A DNA stretch of 64,000 bases from the NCBI RefSeq assembly GCF_963678635.1, contig NC_087070.1, forward strand, positions 2,161,289 through 2,225,288, read 5' to 3'. Position 1 is the stretch's first letter. The number at the start of each line of letters is the position of its first letter. This DNA comes from Symsagittifera roscoffensis (taxonomy: Eukaryota > Xenacoelomorpha > Acoela > Convolutidae). The position numbers and the translations under genes are program-made. Below are positions 64,000-64,000 of this stretch, piece by piece. The notes under the pieces were generated by a model that saw only the letters and a program-made list of their open reading frames with translations, searched no databases and was not told where the DNA came from.

Positions 64000-64000
64000 C

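Larger units (their letters stand above)
38790..64000. repeat. Super-block 2 of the large duplication
   Basis: The second copy of 15.14-33.17 kb, continuing to the right edge of the window. It has a leader insertion of about 0.77 kb (38.84-39.60 kb), deletions in the BEL element, an insertion of about 0.8 kb at 46.25-47.07 kb, a gypsy insertion at 48.14-53.73 kb, loss of most of copia, a duplicated C module, and a unique segment at 56.08-56.72 kb. Confidence 0.85.

Overview
The window is AT-rich, intron-bearing eukaryotic DNA dominated by degraded retrotransposons and repeats. BEL/Pao elements, which are known only from animals, a copia element primed in the copia half-tRNA style, and a Ty3/gypsy element together point to an invertebrate animal. 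I cannot name the species. No rRNA, tRNA, CRISPR array or bacterial-style operon was seen.

Layout. (1) 1-5.9 kb: a candidate three-exon gene on the minus strand (2,802 down to 171) with matching splice phases and a polyadenylation signal, then mostly empty AT-rich DNA. (2) 5.9-10.4 kb: three partial plus-strand BEL/Pao gag copies and a BEL/Pao protease fragment. (3) 10.6-14.1 kb: short open segments of unknown meaning, a GT microsatellite and a 1.17 kb foldback-type inverted-repeat element with TA target sites that appears to sit in an exon. (4) 15.1-33.2 kb: super-block 1. (5) 33.6-38.7 kb: single-copy spacer with an ABCG-like transporter exon and several small exon-like ORFs. (6) 38.8-64.0 kb: super-block 2, a rearranged second copy of super-block 1.

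Super-blocks 1 and 2 share, in the same order: an exon encoding a signal peptide plus a Cys-rich start; an antisense BEL/Pao element; tandem units of about 0.8 kb carrying copia LTRs; an antisense copia element; a 'C' repeat module; and a 'D' repeat module ending in a satellite built on a TCGAAACATAGGTCGAGCA-like motif. Super-block 2 differs by an inserted antisense gypsy element (48.14-53.73 kb), loss of most of the copia body, a second C module, and a unique segment at 56.08-56.72 kb.

The most interesting item is a possible secreted Cys-rich peptide gene. Its first exon is duplicated at 15,345 and 39,775. A Cys-rich terminal exon in the matching splice phase is visible only once, at 56,334-56,428, inside the unique segment of super-block 2. 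If the two parts are joined, the intron is about 16.4 kb and holds the BEL, gypsy and copia insertions. Other points of note are an apparent pre-insertion (empty) site for the copia element at about 57.48 kb, a BEL reverse transcriptase damage site shared by both copies, and two inverted-repeat element families.

All gene models here come from reading splice signals and frames by eye, without alignment or transcripts.
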